Below are positions 27,291-36,161 of a stretch of DNA of 64,000 nucleotides, in pieces. Made by a program: the position numbers and the translations under genes. The notes under the pieces were generated by a model. It ran no database searches, was not told the origin of the DNA, and saw only the letters and a program-made list of their open reading frames with translations. The stretch's first letter is position 1. Every line of letters starts with the position of its first letter. Source of the DNA: DAISJM01 sp036821485. GTDB lineage: Bacteria > Verrucomicrobiota > Kiritimatiellia > CAIQIC01 > JAGNIJ01. The stretch lies in the NCBI GenBank assembly GCA_036821485.1, contig DAISJM010000008.1, positions 32,205 to 96,204 of the forward strand. Direction: 5' to 3'.

Positions 27291-27318
27291 AATGTACTAG
27301 GTTGGACCCAAAAGTCAA
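27291..27318 (-). promoter_or_regulatory. Promoter of the nqr operon, inside an inverted repeat
   Basis: On the minus strand TTGACT (27313-27318) and TACATT (27291-27296) have a 16-bp spacer. A perfect GTTGACT / AGTCAAC inverted repeat (27283-27289 and 27313-27319) brackets the -10 box. The TTCCAA-N3-TTGGAA palindrome lies just upstream of the -35 box. Confidence 0.55.
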
Positions 27319-27331
27319 CGGACGCGCATCC

Positions 27332-27346
27332 TTCCAATCCTTGGAA
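27332..27346. repeat. Palindrome TTCCAA-TCC-TTGGAA (copy 2)
   Basis: Perfect arms, 13 bp upstream of the nqr -35 box, a position fit for a regulator site. Confidence 0.75.
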
Positions 27347-27413
27347 AATCCGCACTGCTGCGCCGCCGCCCTGACGGCGAAACGGGCTTTGAGGTCGTAT
27401 CTGATGCCCCGTT

Positions 27414-28397
27414 CTATTCGTGCATCATGTCGAAGAACGCAACGTAGTCGTCGGGGTTCGAACTTTCGCGCACCTTGATGGCGTCGCGCGGATGTTCGTT
27501 AAGGACGCCGGTGATCATGTAGGGGATGCTGTAGCCCCAGTCCATTTCCTTGCGCATGGGCAGGATGGTGTCCTGCGCGCACTGCAGGATGGCGCGTTCC
27601 TTGTACTTGGGGTTCTTGAGGAAGCTGAGCAGGAGTTCCATGTGGCAATTCCCGGCCCCACGGCCGAGACCCATGATAGTCGCATCCAGGCGGGTGGCTC
27701 CCTTGATGATCGCGGCGATCGTGTTCGAGAACGCCAGCTGCTGGTTGTTATGGGTGTGCACGCCGATTTCCTTCTTGTGGCCTTTCCCGGCGTTCATGAA
27801 GCGGTCCACGAGGTCGTCGATTTGTTCGCCGTAGAGCGAGCCGTAGCTGTCCACGATGTACAGGACGTCGACCGGACTCTTGGCCACGACCTCGAGCGCC
27901 TTGTCCAATTCGAACTCCGGCACGGTGGAGATGGCCATGAGGTTCAGCGTGGTTTCGTAGCCCTTGTCGTGCGCGTCGACGATCATATCGATCGCCGTCG
28001 GGATCTGGTGCACGTAGCAGGCGACGCGGATGCAGTCGATGACGCTCTGGTCTTTCGGGAGGATGTCTTCCTTGAAGTCGGTGCGCTCGGCGTCGGCCAT
28101 GACGGAGAGTTTGAGGTCGGTGTCGTTGTCGCCCACGATCTTGCGGACGTAGTCCTCGTCGCAGAACTTCCACGGGCCGTGCTCGTCGGTCTTGAAGATC
28201 TTCTTCGATGCCTTGTAGCCGAGTTCCATGTAGTCGACGCCGGCGGCCACGCAAGCCTGGTAGACTTTTCGGACGAAGTCGTCGTTGAACTTGTGGTCGT
28301 TCATGAGCCCGCCGTCCCGCACGGTGCAGTCGTGGACCTTGATTTCGGGGCGGAAAGTCACCCACTCTGCGCTCTGGAATTTGTCTTTCTTCGGCAT
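27414..28397 (-). CDS. DRE-TIM metallolyase-family aldolase-like enzyme
   Basis: A 327-aa protein of the HMG-CoA lyase / 4-hydroxy-2-oxovalerate aldolase superfamily. The metal and substrate motif KVHDCTVRDGGLMND is at about residues 20-34, and the second metal motif is GVHTHNNQQLAFSNT. GLGRGAGNCHMELLL matches the aldolase branch. The substrate cannot be fixed. The absence of an adjacent acetaldehyde dehydrogenase argues against a classic meta-cleavage aldolase, and no leucine or citramalate genes are near. It lies downstream of the polyprenyl synthetase gene on the same strand with a 64-bp gap. Confidence 0.78.
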   Translation of the reverse strand: MPKKDKFQSAEWVTFRPEIKVHDCTVRDGGLMNDHKFNDDFVRKVYQACVAAGVDYMELGYKASKKIFKTDEHGPWKFCDEDYVRKIVGDNDTDLKLSVMADAERTDFKEDILPKDQSVIDCIRVACYVHQIPTAIDMIVDAHDKGYETTLNLMAISTVPEFELDKALEVVAKSPVDVLYIVDSYGSLYGEQIDDLVDRFMNAGKGHKKEIGVHTHNNQQLAFSNTIAAIIKGATRLDATIMGLGRGAGNCHMELLLSFLKNPKYKERAILQCAQDTILPMRKEMDWGYSIPYMITGVLNEHPRDAIKVRESSNPDDYVAFFDMMHE

Positions 28398-28461
28398 CGT
28401 ACGCTACTCCTGTTGATTTCCCCGCTGAGGGGGTGAATGAAACTACAGAGAGACGGATATC

Positions 28462-29367
28462 TCAAGAACTTAGCGGGGCGCTGTTTCCGGTCAGCTTCAC
28501 GCACTGGCTCAACGCCGGGTGCAGGTCGCGGGTTACGTAGACGTCCCAGGCGGCGCGGACTTTGGGCCATGAATCGAGTCCGGCGCGCGCGGCTGCGAGC
28601 AGGTCGTTGATGGTTTGGACGGGATCGATGTTCTCGGGCAGCTTCACGCGGACGGCCGTCGTCTTGTCGCGTGCCTCGTCGAGGCCGAGCGTCTTGCCGG
28701 CGGATTCCGTATCGCCATGGGCATCGAGGATGTCGTCGGCAAGCTGGTAGGCGGTGCCGGCGAGATACCCGGTCTCTTGAAGAGCGTCGTTCAGGGCGGG
28801 GTCCGAGCCCCCGGCCGCATAGGCCGCAAACGCGAAGAGGGCGCCGGTTTTCCGGCGCGCGATGTTGACGCAGGCATTCCAGTCGGCGAGTTGCCCGCGC
28901 GAGACGAGTTCCTGTTCGGATTCGGCCTCGCAGACTTCGCCGGTCAGCCGGATGATCACGGGAAGGAGTCGCCCGTCTTCCACGGGGGTGACGAGTTCGA
29001 GAGCCTTGAACAACAGAAGATCGCCGAGAAGAATCGCGGCGGGGATCCCTTTGTCCACCCAGAACGACGGCGCGCCCCGACGGAGGAATCCGCCGTCGAT
29101 CACGTCGTCGTGCAGGAGGCTCGCAGCGTGAATGAGTTCCACGGACGCGGCGGCGCGGAGGAGCGAGGAATAATCCGCGCCCGACGCGGGGCCGACGCGG
29201 AGGATGAGCCGCGAGCGCAACATCTTGCCGGTGCCGAACAGGCTCTTGCAGTCGGAGAGTGCGGAATAGAGCGGTGTCTCGGCCAGGCAGCCCGCCATCA
29301 GCTTGCGCACCTCGTCGAGGTGCTGCTCCAGCAGGGAGTCGGAAGATGTGCTGCCGTGTGCGCTCAT
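28462..29367 (-). CDS. Polyprenyl (geranylgeranyl/octaprenyl-type) diphosphate synthase
   Basis: A 301-aa trans-prenyltransferase that extends isoprenoid chains with isopentenyl diphosphate. The first Asp-rich motif is DDVID (87-91, LLHDDVIDGG). The second is DDILD (YQLADDILDAHGD, near residue 217). Between them the usual GDLLLFKALE segment is present. Product length cannot be read reliably. The start gives MSAHGSTSSDSLLEQHLDEV, a normal N-terminus. The likely role is the quinone side chain, which would fit the quinone-dependent NQR encoded nearby. Confidence 0.87.
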   Translation of the reverse strand: MSAHGSTSSDSLLEQHLDEVRKLMAGCLAETPLYSALSDCKSLFGTGKMLRSRLILRVGPASGADYSSLLRAAASVELIHAASLLHDDVIDGGFLRRGAPSFWVDKGIPAAILLGDLLLFKALELVTPVEDGRLLPVIIRLTGEVCEAESEQELVSRGQLADWNACVNIARRKTGALFAFAAYAAGGSDPALNDALQETGYLAGTAYQLADDILDAHGDTESAGKTLGLDEARDKTTAVRVKLPENIDPVQTINDLLAAARAGLDSWPKVRAAWDVYVTRDLHPALSQCVKLTGNSAPLSS

Positions 29368-29429
29368 GCCTGCAACCTACAAGAGGGCGGGGGCAGCGTC
29401 AACTGCAGGGGATCAACTCCTGAATCACC

Positions 29430-29458
29430 TTGTAACAGCACCCGGGCGGTTGTATTCA
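29430..29458 (+). promoter_or_regulatory. Possible promoter of the nucleotidyltransferase pair
   Basis: TTGTAA (29430-29435), 17-bp spacer, TATTCA (29453-29458). The expected transcription start falls only a few bases before the candidate GTG codons at 29468 and 29480, so the message would have a very short leader. Confidence 0.35.
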
Positions 29459-29479
29459 TCGGGGAGAGTGAGCAAGCCT

Positions 29480-29986
29480 GTGGACAACCCATTCAAGGAC
29501 TTGATCGTGGCCCTCTGTGCCAGCGGAGTGGATTATATCGTCGCTGGAGGGGTTGCTGCTATTCTTCATGGCGTTCCCCGGGTGACTCTTGATTTGGACA
29601 TCTCCGTGGACATGCGTCCGGAGAATGTCCGGCGGCTTATTCAGACCATGTCTGAACTGGGACTCGTGCCCCGCGCTCCCGTGCCCCCCGAAACGCTTCT
29701 TCATCCTGAAGCCGTCGAGAAGATCATCAAGGACAAGGGTGCGTTGGTGTTCACCTTCATTGCCCCGAATGACGCCTTGCGCCACGTTGATGTTTTTCTC
29801 ACCCGGGAATTGTCGTATGCGGCACTCATTCCAGAATCATCCCTGCGGAAACTGGATGGACATGACGTGCGCGTGGTTTCGGCAAAGCATCTGCTGCGCC
29901 TTAAGCAAGCCATACGACCGCCAAGGGATAAGGACCTTCTGGATATTGCCACGCTGAAAAAGATCGTGGAGCGGCAAGATGACTGA
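29480..29986 (+). CDS. Nucleotidyltransferase-fold protein (DUF6036/AbiEii-like)
   Basis: About 168 aa. The core signature GGVAAILHGVPRVTLDLDIS (about residues 17-36) is the GG...HG...R.T.DLDI pattern of MNT/AbiEii-type nucleotidyltransferases. A later Asp in HVDVFL completes a plausible metal triad. Such proteins are often toxins or regulators that modify tRNA, protein or nucleotides. The start is uncertain: GTG at 29480 or 29468, as no ATG gives a sensible N-terminus. It overlaps a 66-aa gene by 8 bp, suggesting a two-gene module. Confidence 0.7.
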   Translation: MDNPFKDLIVALCASGVDYIVAGGVAAILHGVPRVTLDLDISVDMRPENVRRLIQTMSELGLVPRAPVPPETLLHPEAVEKIIKDKGALVFTFIAPNDALRHVDVFLTRELSYAALIPESSLRKLDGHDVRVVSAKHLLRLKQAIRPPRDKDLLDIATLKKIVERQDD

Positions 29987-30179
29987 GAAGAAGCACGAGT
30001 GGACCGTGCGCGAGATACTGGACGCGGTGAACCGGGCTTCACCGCGCGACTTCGATGGTCACGTCGATTTCATGAAGCTGAGCTTCGAGAAACAGTTGCT
30101 CTGGATTTCACGCTCCGCCCGGATGGCTCTTGAGCATTCCGACGCATCCGGCCGCGACAAGGTTGAGGGCGTTCGCTGA
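29979..30179 (+). CDS. Small protein paired with the nucleotidyltransferase
   Basis: A 66-aa acidic/basic mixed protein (MTEKKHEWTVREILDAVNRA) with no recognised domain, probably helical. Its ATG lies inside the last codons of the nucleotidyltransferase gene. The overlap and size fit a toxin-antitoxin or regulator pair, but nothing in the sequence proves it. Confidence 0.5.
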   Translation: MTEKKHEWTVREILDAVNRASPRDFDGHVDFMKLSFEKQLLWISRSARMALEHSDASGRDKVEGVR

Positions 30180-30211
30180 ATGCCGTGAATCGGCTCTTCT
30201 GCTCATCCCCC

Positions 30212-30240
30212 TTGTCTATCGTCCCGATACGGGGCATATT
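30212..30240 (+). promoter_or_regulatory. Possible promoter of gpmI
   Basis: TTGTCT (30212-30217), 17-bp spacer, CATATT (30235-30240), 24 bp before the ATG at 30265, with GAGGAG in between. Confidence 0.45.
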
Positions 30241-30264
30241 GTCCCTCCACTTGAGGAGATACAC

Positions 30265-31950
30265 ATGGAACCGTTGAAACCGCTGGCAGGCTACAAGGCA
30301 TCGAAGGGTCCCGTCGTCTTGATGATCATGGACGGGGTGGGCATCGGCAAGTTCGAGGAGGGCGACTACGTCCGTGCGGCTTCGACGCCGAACATGAAAT
30401 GGCTCCGCGAGAACGCGGTCTATACCACGCTCAAGGCTCACGGCACGGCGGTCGGTATGCCCAGCGACGAGGATATGGGCAACAGCGAGATCGGTCACAA
30501 CGCGATCGGCTGCGGCCGCGTATTCGATCAGGGCGCCAGCCTCGTCAACAAGGCCATTGCATCCCGCTCGCTGTTCGAAGGCGAGACGTGGAAGGAATTT
30601 GTCCAGAATTGCATTCAGCACGGTTCGACGCTGCACTTCCTGGGGCTGTTCTCCGACGGCAATGTGCACAGCCATATCAATCATCTTGAGGCGATGCTGG
30701 CCGAAGCGAAGGCCGAGGGCGTGAAGAAAGCGCGTGTCCACCTTCTGCTCGACGGACGCGATGTGCCGCCGCAATCGGCGCTGGTGTTTGTCGATAGGCT
30801 GGAGGCCTTCCTCAAGGACATGAACGCGGGCGGTGCGGTGGATTACGCCATCGCCTCCGGCGGCGGCCGCATGAAGATCACCATGGACCGTTACGAAGCG
30901 GACTGGCACATGGTGAAGCTCGGCTGGGATACTCACGTCAAGGCCGAAGGACCGCAGTTCGGTTCTGCACGCGAGGCGATCGAGAAGGCCCGCGCCGAGA
31001 ATCCGGGCGTGATCGATCAGGACCTGCCGCCGTTCGTCATCGTGCGCGACGGAAAGCCCGTGGGTCCGATCGTCGAAAACGACAGCGTGATCTTCTACAA
31101 CTTCCGCGGTGACCGCGCGATCGAGATCAGCCGCGCGTTTGAGGACGAGAGTTTCGACAAGTTCGAGCGCGGGCCGCGGCTGAACGTGAAGTTCGCCGGC
31201 ATGATGCAGTACGACGGCGATGCCAAGATTCCGGCCAAGTATCTCGTCCCGCCGCCGGGCATTGACCGCACCATGGGTGAGTATCTCGTTGCCAGCGATG
31301 TCCGCCAGATGGCGATCAGCGAGACACAGAAGTTCGGTCACGTGACGTATTTCTTCAACGGCAACCGGTCCGGCAAATTTGACGAGGCGATGGAGGATTA
31401 TGTGGAGGTCGCATCCGACCGCGTTCCGTTCGAGCTACGGCCGTGGATGAAGGCTGCCGAAATCACCGACAAAGTCATCGAGGCGCTGCATCGCAAGCGC
31501 AACAAGTATCGCTTCATCCGGCTGAACCTGGCCAACGGCGACATGGTCGGGCACACGGGGATTTTCGAGGCGGTACGCATTGCCGTCGAGACCGTGGATC
31601 TCTGTTTGGGCCGAATTGTCCAGGCGGTACGCGACGTCGGCGGCATCCTGGTGGTTACGGCCGATCATGGAAACTCGGACGACATGTATGAACATGAGAA
31701 GAAGACCGGAGCGGTGGTGATGGATCCGCGCACGGGACAACCCAAGGCTCGGACCGCGCACTCGCTCAACCCGGTGCCGTGCTATATCTATGATCCCGCG
31801 GGTCTGTCGAAGGTTCGGCTGGCGCCGGGCGCCGCAGCCACGGAAAAGGGGCCGAGCTTCGGCATCGCCAACCTGGCGGCGACCTGCATCAAGCTGCTGG
31901 GCTTCGAGCCGCCGGCGGATTACACGCCCAGCATCGTCGATGTGGGGTAG
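30265..31950 (+). CDS. gpmI: 2,3-bisphosphoglycerate-independent phosphoglycerate mutase
   Basis: A 561-aa alkaline-phosphatase-fold enzyme that interconverts 3- and 2-phosphoglycerate in glycolysis. Metal Asp23 is in IMDGVG. The phospho-accepting serine is Ser74 in MPSDEDMGNSEIGHNA. LLLDGRDVPPQSA and VVTADHGNSDDMYEH are family motifs. It is about 50 residues longer than common ~510-aa forms. The ATG at 30265 has GAGGAG upstream; the longer open frame from 30130 overlaps the small gene before it and is unlikely. Confidence 0.95.
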   Translation: MEPLKPLAGYKASKGPVVLMIMDGVGIGKFEEGDYVRAASTPNMKWLRENAVYTTLKAHGTAVGMPSDEDMGNSEIGHNAIGCGRVFDQGASLVNKAIASRSLFEGETWKEFVQNCIQHGSTLHFLGLFSDGNVHSHINHLEAMLAEAKAEGVKKARVHLLLDGRDVPPQSALVFVDRLEAFLKDMNAGGAVDYAIASGGGRMKITMDRYEADWHMVKLGWDTHVKAEGPQFGSAREAIEKARAENPGVIDQDLPPFVIVRDGKPVGPIVENDSVIFYNFRGDRAIEISRAFEDESFDKFERGPRLNVKFAGMMQYDGDAKIPAKYLVPPPGIDRTMGEYLVASDVRQMAISETQKFGHVTYFFNGNRSGKFDEAMEDYVEVASDRVPFELRPWMKAAEITDKVIEALHRKRNKYRFIRLNLANGDMVGHTGIFEAVRIAVETVDLCLGRIVQAVRDVGGILVVTADHGNSDDMYEHEKKTGAVVMDPRTGQPKARTAHSLNPVPCYIYDPAGLSKVRLAPGAAATEKGPSFGIANLAATCIKLLGFEPPADYTPSIVDVG

Positions 31951-31961
31951 GGATAGACTTT

Positions 31962-32044
31962 GGAGTGCGGCGGCTTGACGCCGCTCTGTTCTTGCGGTCC
32001 GTCAAGCCGGACCGTGACAAAGCGCTGTCGAGCCAGCGCACTCC
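31962..32044. repeat. 83-bp inverted-repeat element between convergent genes
   Basis: Terminal perfect inverted repeats GGAGTGCG (31962-31969) and CGCACTCC (32037-32044) enclose further palindromic blocks. It lies just after gpmI and just before the end of the opposing small gene. It looks like a MITE/REP-type element and may also act as a transcription barrier. Confidence 0.65.
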
Positions 32045-32051
32045 ACACAAA

Positions 32052-32288
32052 TCATTCCGGCGGCTGTTTCCCGGCCTTCCTGATGATCTCTTTGGCCCGC
32101 TCGGTATGGTGCGGGTAGAGGTCGGCCGGAACGGATCCTTTCCCGAGGGCTTTGTAGACCATGTACCGCGCGCACATGGAATTGTTCCCGCGGCAGTAAA
32201 GGCCCTTGAAGAGGTCCGCGTGATCGGGCATATCGGGCATGTTGTCGTTGAAGAACGGGCAGATCTTGAGCTTTTCGCACTCGGACAT
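32052..32288 (-). CDS. Small four-cysteine protein
   Basis: A 78-aa protein with Cys4, Cys10, Cys32 and Cys39 (CEKLKICPFF and YCRGNNSMCARY), which could bind a metal or Fe-S cluster. Its C-terminal half (VPADLYPHHTERAKEIIRKA) is conserved-looking and helical. I have seen similar small proteins annotated only as hypothetical. GGAGGG precedes the ATG at 32286-32288, which decides the start over 32330. Confidence 0.65.
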   Translation of the reverse strand: MSECEKLKICPFFNDNMPDMPDHADLFKGLYCRGNNSMCARYMVYKALGKGSVPADLYPHHTERAKEIIRKAGKQPPE

Positions 32289-32339
32289 GGCGCCCTCCCT
32301 CCCGGCCACCGCGATCTGTTCAGCAGCCACGCGTAACGG

Positions 32340-34880
32340 CTATCTTCCCTCAAAAACATACACCCCGCGCAGGCGGATGTCACGGGACGAGGAACCGATT
32401 TGGAATTCGAACTCGCCCGGTTCCGCGAACCAGCGCTTGCGGTTGATGTCGTAGTATGAAAGCGAGTCGGTATCGAGCGTAAGGGTAATGGTGGCCATCT
32501 CGCCGGGCTGCAATCTGACCTTGCGGAAGCCCTTGAGTTCCCTGGTCGGACGCTCGACAGCCGACTGCACATCATGCACGTAGAGTTGCGCCACCTCGGC
32601 GCCCGCGCGGGTCCCGGTGTTGCGCACATCGAACGTCACGTTGATCTTCAGGCGATTGCCGCTGGTGTCGGGTTCGATGCGGAGGTTGTCGTACTCGAAC
32701 GTGGTGTACGACAGGCCGTGACCGAAGGGGAAGAGCGGTTCGACGTTCTTCGTATCGAAGAAACGATAGCCGACCCAGATGCCTTCCTCGTAACGTACGA
32801 CGCCGTTATGTCCGGGAAAGTTCGCCTGCGACGGGTAATCCTCGAGCTTCTTCGCGAATGTATCGGGCAGCTTGCCAGAAGGATTCACATCGCCGAAGAG
32901 GACGCGGGCGACCGCATCGCCACCCATTTCGCCGGGGTACCAGGCCTCGACGATGGCGGGCACCTGATCGATCCACGCCTGCATGTCGATGGGGGTGCCG
33001 TTGATCAGAACGACGGCGGTGCGCGGATTCGCGGCGGCGACGGCTTGGATCAGCTTGTTCTGATTGCCGGGGAGTGCGAGCGTATTACGGTCGACGCCTT
33101 CGCCTTCGAACTTGGGTGAGAGGCCGACAACAACGATAGCTGCATCGCAACCCGCAGCGAGGGCGGCCGCCTCATCGTGAGTGGAGTCAGGAAGACTCCA
33201 GCCGAGCTGGGCGCTGGCGGCGCCAAGATACTCGAAGTATTCCATGCGGATGTTGTAGACATCCCCTTCCTTCATCTCCATCGGTACGGTGTGTGTGATG
33301 CCGGCTTGATTGACCCACTGGTCAATGACGAGCTGATCATTGATGTAGAGGCGGACACCGTCATCGCACACAACACCGATATTGTATGAGCCGGTCCTGG
33401 GTGCGCGCAGCTTTCCGGTCCAACGGGCGGAGAAGTTGTCACACGGGATCTCGGCGGCGGGGGAGCCATCGCCCCATTCGAAATTGACCTGAGAGTCGAC
33501 GCGGACGAGGGTGGGCGTACCTTCGAGGTCCTTGTTGGTGAAGTACTCGCCGACAAGGCCAGGGACCGTCTTGCCCTGAAACTCGCAGAAGAGCGCATCG
33601 GCCGGGACGGCGGAGACGCTCATCGAGCAGCCCTCGATGTAGCGGATTTCGATGTTGCTGCCGGCGCGCGTGCGGAGGCCCTGCAGCACGCCGACGGGAT
33701 TGGCGGGTGCAACCGTGGAACTGCCGCCGCCGCCGACCCGCGCCGGTTCGGCGTTGGGGCCGATCACGGCCAGTGTCTTGATGGCCGCTGCGTCGAGAGG
33801 GAGCACGTTGTTCTCGTTCTTCAGCAGGACGATGGCCTCCTCGGCGAGCCTGCGCGCGAGGTTCTTGTGTTCGGGCGTATTGACGGCGCCGGTGAAGCGG
33901 TTGTCGGGCTGCTCGAAGAGCCCGGCGCGGAATAGGATGCCGAGGATGCGGCGGACTTTTTCGTCGATGATGCGTTCGGACACCTCGCCGTCTTTCACCG
34001 CCTGCAGGAGTTTATCCCCGAAGTAAGCACCCGGGCCGGGCATTTCAAGATCGAGTCCCGCCTGCGCGAAACTGACGGTGCTGTGGACAGCGCCCCAGTC
34101 GGAAACCACGAGACCTTTGAAGCCCCATTCGCCTTTCAGAATGTCGTCCAGCAGGTAGGTGTTTTCGCAGCACCACTTGCCGCGGACCTTGTTGTAGGCG
34201 CCCATGACGGTCCACGGATCGGCCTCGGTGACGGCGGCATGGAAAGCGGGAAGGTATATTTCGCGCAGCGCGCGTTCATCGATTTCGACGCTGATGGTGA
34301 GGCGTTCCCATTCCTGGTTGTTCAGGGCGTAGTGCTTGACGGAGGTGCCGATGTTCCGGCTCTGCACGCCCTTCACGTAGGCGACGGCCATACGTGCGGC
34401 GAGGTAGGGGTCTTCGGAGAAGCTCTCGAAGTTGCGGCCGCCGAGCGGCGTGCGGTGGATATTGATGCAGGGCCCGAGCAGGACGTGTCGGCCGAACGCG
34501 CGTGTTTCGTCACCGAGCGCGACGCCGACGGCCTCGACGAGGTCGGGGTTCCACGACGAAGCCATGGAAACAGCGGTGGGGAAGGCGGTGGATTTCACGC
34601 CCCAGCCGACGCCGTGCGGGCCGTCGGTTACGCGAAGCGATGGAATGCCGAGGCGCTCGATATCGCGGGTGGCGTCGCCAGCTTTGCCGGAGACGATGCT
34701 GATCTTCTCCTCCAGCGTCATGCGACCGAGGAGGTCCTCGACACGTTGGGAGATCGGGAGCTTGGGATTCTGATAGGGCGCTACTTCGGTGGTTTCGGCT
34801 GTCGTCATGGTGGCAGTCATCCCCAATAAGCAGGCTACCATGCCTGCAAGAATCGTGATGCAGTTGTTGGCGGATTTCAT
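32340..34880 (-). CDS. Glycoside hydrolase family 3 beta-glucosidase with PA14 insert
   Basis: An 846-aa exported enzyme that releases terminal beta-linked sugars. The signal peptide is residues 1-28 (ITILAGMVACLLGMT core). The GH3 N-domain has VTDGPHGVGWG, KHYALNNQEWER and the nucleophile Asp261 in VVSDWGAV. The C-domain follows, interrupted by a PA14 sugar-binding insert (about residues 420-565, VGEYFTNKDLEGTP to YINDQLVIDQW). A fibronectin-III-like end completes the bglX/bglB type layout. The start at 34878-34880 has GGGAGG upstream. A LacI-type palindrome lies at 34926-34939, suggesting sugar-dependent control. Confidence 0.94.
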   Translation of the reverse strand: MKSANNCITILAGMVACLLGMTATMTTAETTEVAPYQNPKLPISQRVEDLLGRMTLEEKISIVSGKAGDATRDIERLGIPSLRVTDGPHGVGWGVKSTAFPTAVSMASSWNPDLVEAVGVALGDETRAFGRHVLLGPCINIHRTPLGGRNFESFSEDPYLAARMAVAYVKGVQSRNIGTSVKHYALNNQEWERLTISVEIDERALREIYLPAFHAAVTEADPWTVMGAYNKVRGKWCCENTYLLDDILKGEWGFKGLVVSDWGAVHSTVSFAQAGLDLEMPGPGAYFGDKLLQAVKDGEVSERIIDEKVRRILGILFRAGLFEQPDNRFTGAVNTPEHKNLARRLAEEAIVLLKNENNVLPLDAAAIKTLAVIGPNAEPARVGGGGSSTVAPANPVGVLQGLRTRAGSNIEIRYIEGCSMSVSAVPADALFCEFQGKTVPGLVGEYFTNKDLEGTPTLVRVDSQVNFEWGDGSPAAEIPCDNFSARWTGKLRAPRTGSYNIGVVCDDGVRLYINDQLVIDQWVNQAGITHTVPMEMKEGDVYNIRMEYFEYLGAASAQLGWSLPDSTHDEAAALAAGCDAAIVVVGLSPKFEGEGVDRNTLALPGNQNKLIQAVAAANPRTAVVLINGTPIDMQAWIDQVPAIVEAWYPGEMGGDAVARVLFGDVNPSGKLPDTFAKKLEDYPSQANFPGHNGVVRYEEGIWVGYRFFDTKNVEPLFPFGHGLSYTTFEYDNLRIEPDTSGNRLKINVTFDVRNTGTRAGAEVAQLYVHDVQSAVERPTRELKGFRKVRLQPGEMATITLTLDTDSLSYYDINRKRWFAEPGEFEFQIGSSSRDIRLRGVYVFEGR

Positions 34881-34925
34881 GGAACGTACGCCTCCCTTCA
34901 TGAAAAGTTTAAGGACGACGGGACA

Positions 34926-34939
34926 TGAAAGCGCTCTCA
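34926..34939. promoter_or_regulatory. LacI-family-type operator upstream of the GH3 gene
   Basis: TGAAAGCGCTCTCA, one mismatch pair from the perfect palindrome TGAGAGCGCTCTCA found at 54427-54440. It has the central CG and length typical of LacI/CcpA operators. It ends 46 bp upstream of the GH3 start. Confidence 0.6.
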
Positions 34940-35008
34940 TCCTCGCACAACACACATGGAAGCGGCAAGCTCAGTGTTTATGGCTGGCGGCAACCTTTTG
35001 GAGGGCCG

Positions 35009-35374
35009 CTAGTTAGCCTGTGGGGCTGAAGCGCCCAATTCGGGGAACCGGAACCCCATCTTGAGCGCCTGCACGAAGCGCTCGAAGGTAAGGGGCTCAC
35101 CATCCGCCGTTCCCGAGGCGAAAACCATGCCCTGTCGGAAGCTGTAGCGGCCCTCGACGCGCGCGTACCATTGCCGCAGTTGCGCATCGTTGAGCTCGCG
35201 TTCGAAAGCGTAGACGCTGGCTGCCGAGCTAGTCTGTGAGGCTCCAAGCGGTGCGAAGCTATGAGTCACCGGACGGCACTCGGCCTTTGCGTTGTTCTTC
35301 AACCTCGTCTGAGCCATGAAGACAAACGCCGTAGCTATCGCCAGAATAAGAAGACCTATTCCCTTCAACTGCAT
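35009..35374 (-). CDS. Small membrane-anchored or secreted protein, unknown
   Basis: A 121-aa protein with an N-terminal hydrophobic segment (MQLKGIGLLILAIATAFVFM). The rest is soluble, with ELNDAQLRQWYARVEGRYSFR in the middle. No family recognised. The start at 35372-35374 is fixed by AAGGAGG eight bases upstream; the frame is open well beyond this, but that part shows no coding logic. Confidence 0.6.
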   Translation of the reverse strand: MQLKGIGLLILAIATAFVFMAQTRLKNNAKAECRPVTHSFAPLGASQTSSAASVYAFERELNDAQLRQWYARVEGRYSFRQGMVFASGTADGEPLTFERFVQALKMGFRFPELGASAPQAN

Positions 35375-35603
35375 CTCCCCAACCTCCTTGCTGTTACCCT
35401 TACCAGAAAAGATGGAGAGTTGTCCTGTCCGTTTATCCCTACAGGAGTCTGCGTGTTGCTGAACGATTCGCATGCATGGATGCGCTGATGCGGAGGGGTT
35501 GACTGGCTTCTCTGACATGGGTTTCCCAGCTTTGCTCTTGCGACCATGGTCCTCGTGTGGACAATGGATCGGAATGCGGAGTTCATCACCAACGGAGGTT
35601 GTC

Positions 35604-36125
35604 ATGAAGAGACTGATTCTGTCGGCCGTGATTGTGGCGTGCCTGTTCACCGTGGTGGCGCGTGCGGAGGAGGATGTGCGGTCGCAGCTTGCCGGCCAGT
35701 TGCTCGGGCTGATGGATGTGGAGAAGAACCTCAAGCAGTCGTTTGACATGGTCAAGACGATGCAGGTGGAGCAGATCAAGAAGATGACCCCTCCGGGTCA
35801 GGATGCCGCCAAGGCCCAGGCGATGCAGGCGAAGATCATGGACGTGATGACGAAGGAGATGAGCTGGGAGAAGCTGCGCGGCGACTATGTGGCCATCTAC
35901 GCCGAGACCTTCACCGAAGAGGAGCTGCGTGGGATGGTTGAGTTCTACCAGTCGCCGGTTGGCCGCAAGTTGATCGAGAAAACGCCGGAGCTCATGCGCC
36001 GGTCGATGATGATTACGCAGAAGCAGATGACGGACCTGATGCCGAAGGTGCAGGAAGCCGTCCGCGAAGCGCAGCAGGCCACCACCGCCCCGGCGCCCGT
36101 CGCACCGGCTGCTGCGGGCCAGTAA
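35604..36125 (+). CDS. DUF2059-like secreted protein
   Basis: A 173-aa protein with signal peptide MKRLILSAVIVACLFTVVARA, then a helical domain typical of DUF2059: EELRGMVEFYQSPVGRKLIEKTPEL. The function of the family is unknown; members are periplasmic. The end is Ala/Pro-rich. ACGGAGG precedes the ATG at 35604. The next gene, 36 bp on, encodes a secreted VCBS-repeat protein, possibly in the same transcript. Confidence 0.8.
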   Translation: MKRLILSAVIVACLFTVVARAEEDVRSQLAGQLLGLMDVEKNLKQSFDMVKTMQVEQIKKMTPPGQDAAKAQAMQAKIMDVMTKEMSWEKLRGDYVAIYAETFTEEELRGMVEFYQSPVGRKLIEKTPELMRRSMMITQKQMTDLMPKVQEAVREAQQATTAPAPVAPAAAGQ

Positions 36126-36161
36126 TATCGAGTTGCAGTTGATCCCGAGGAGAAGTCCGCC

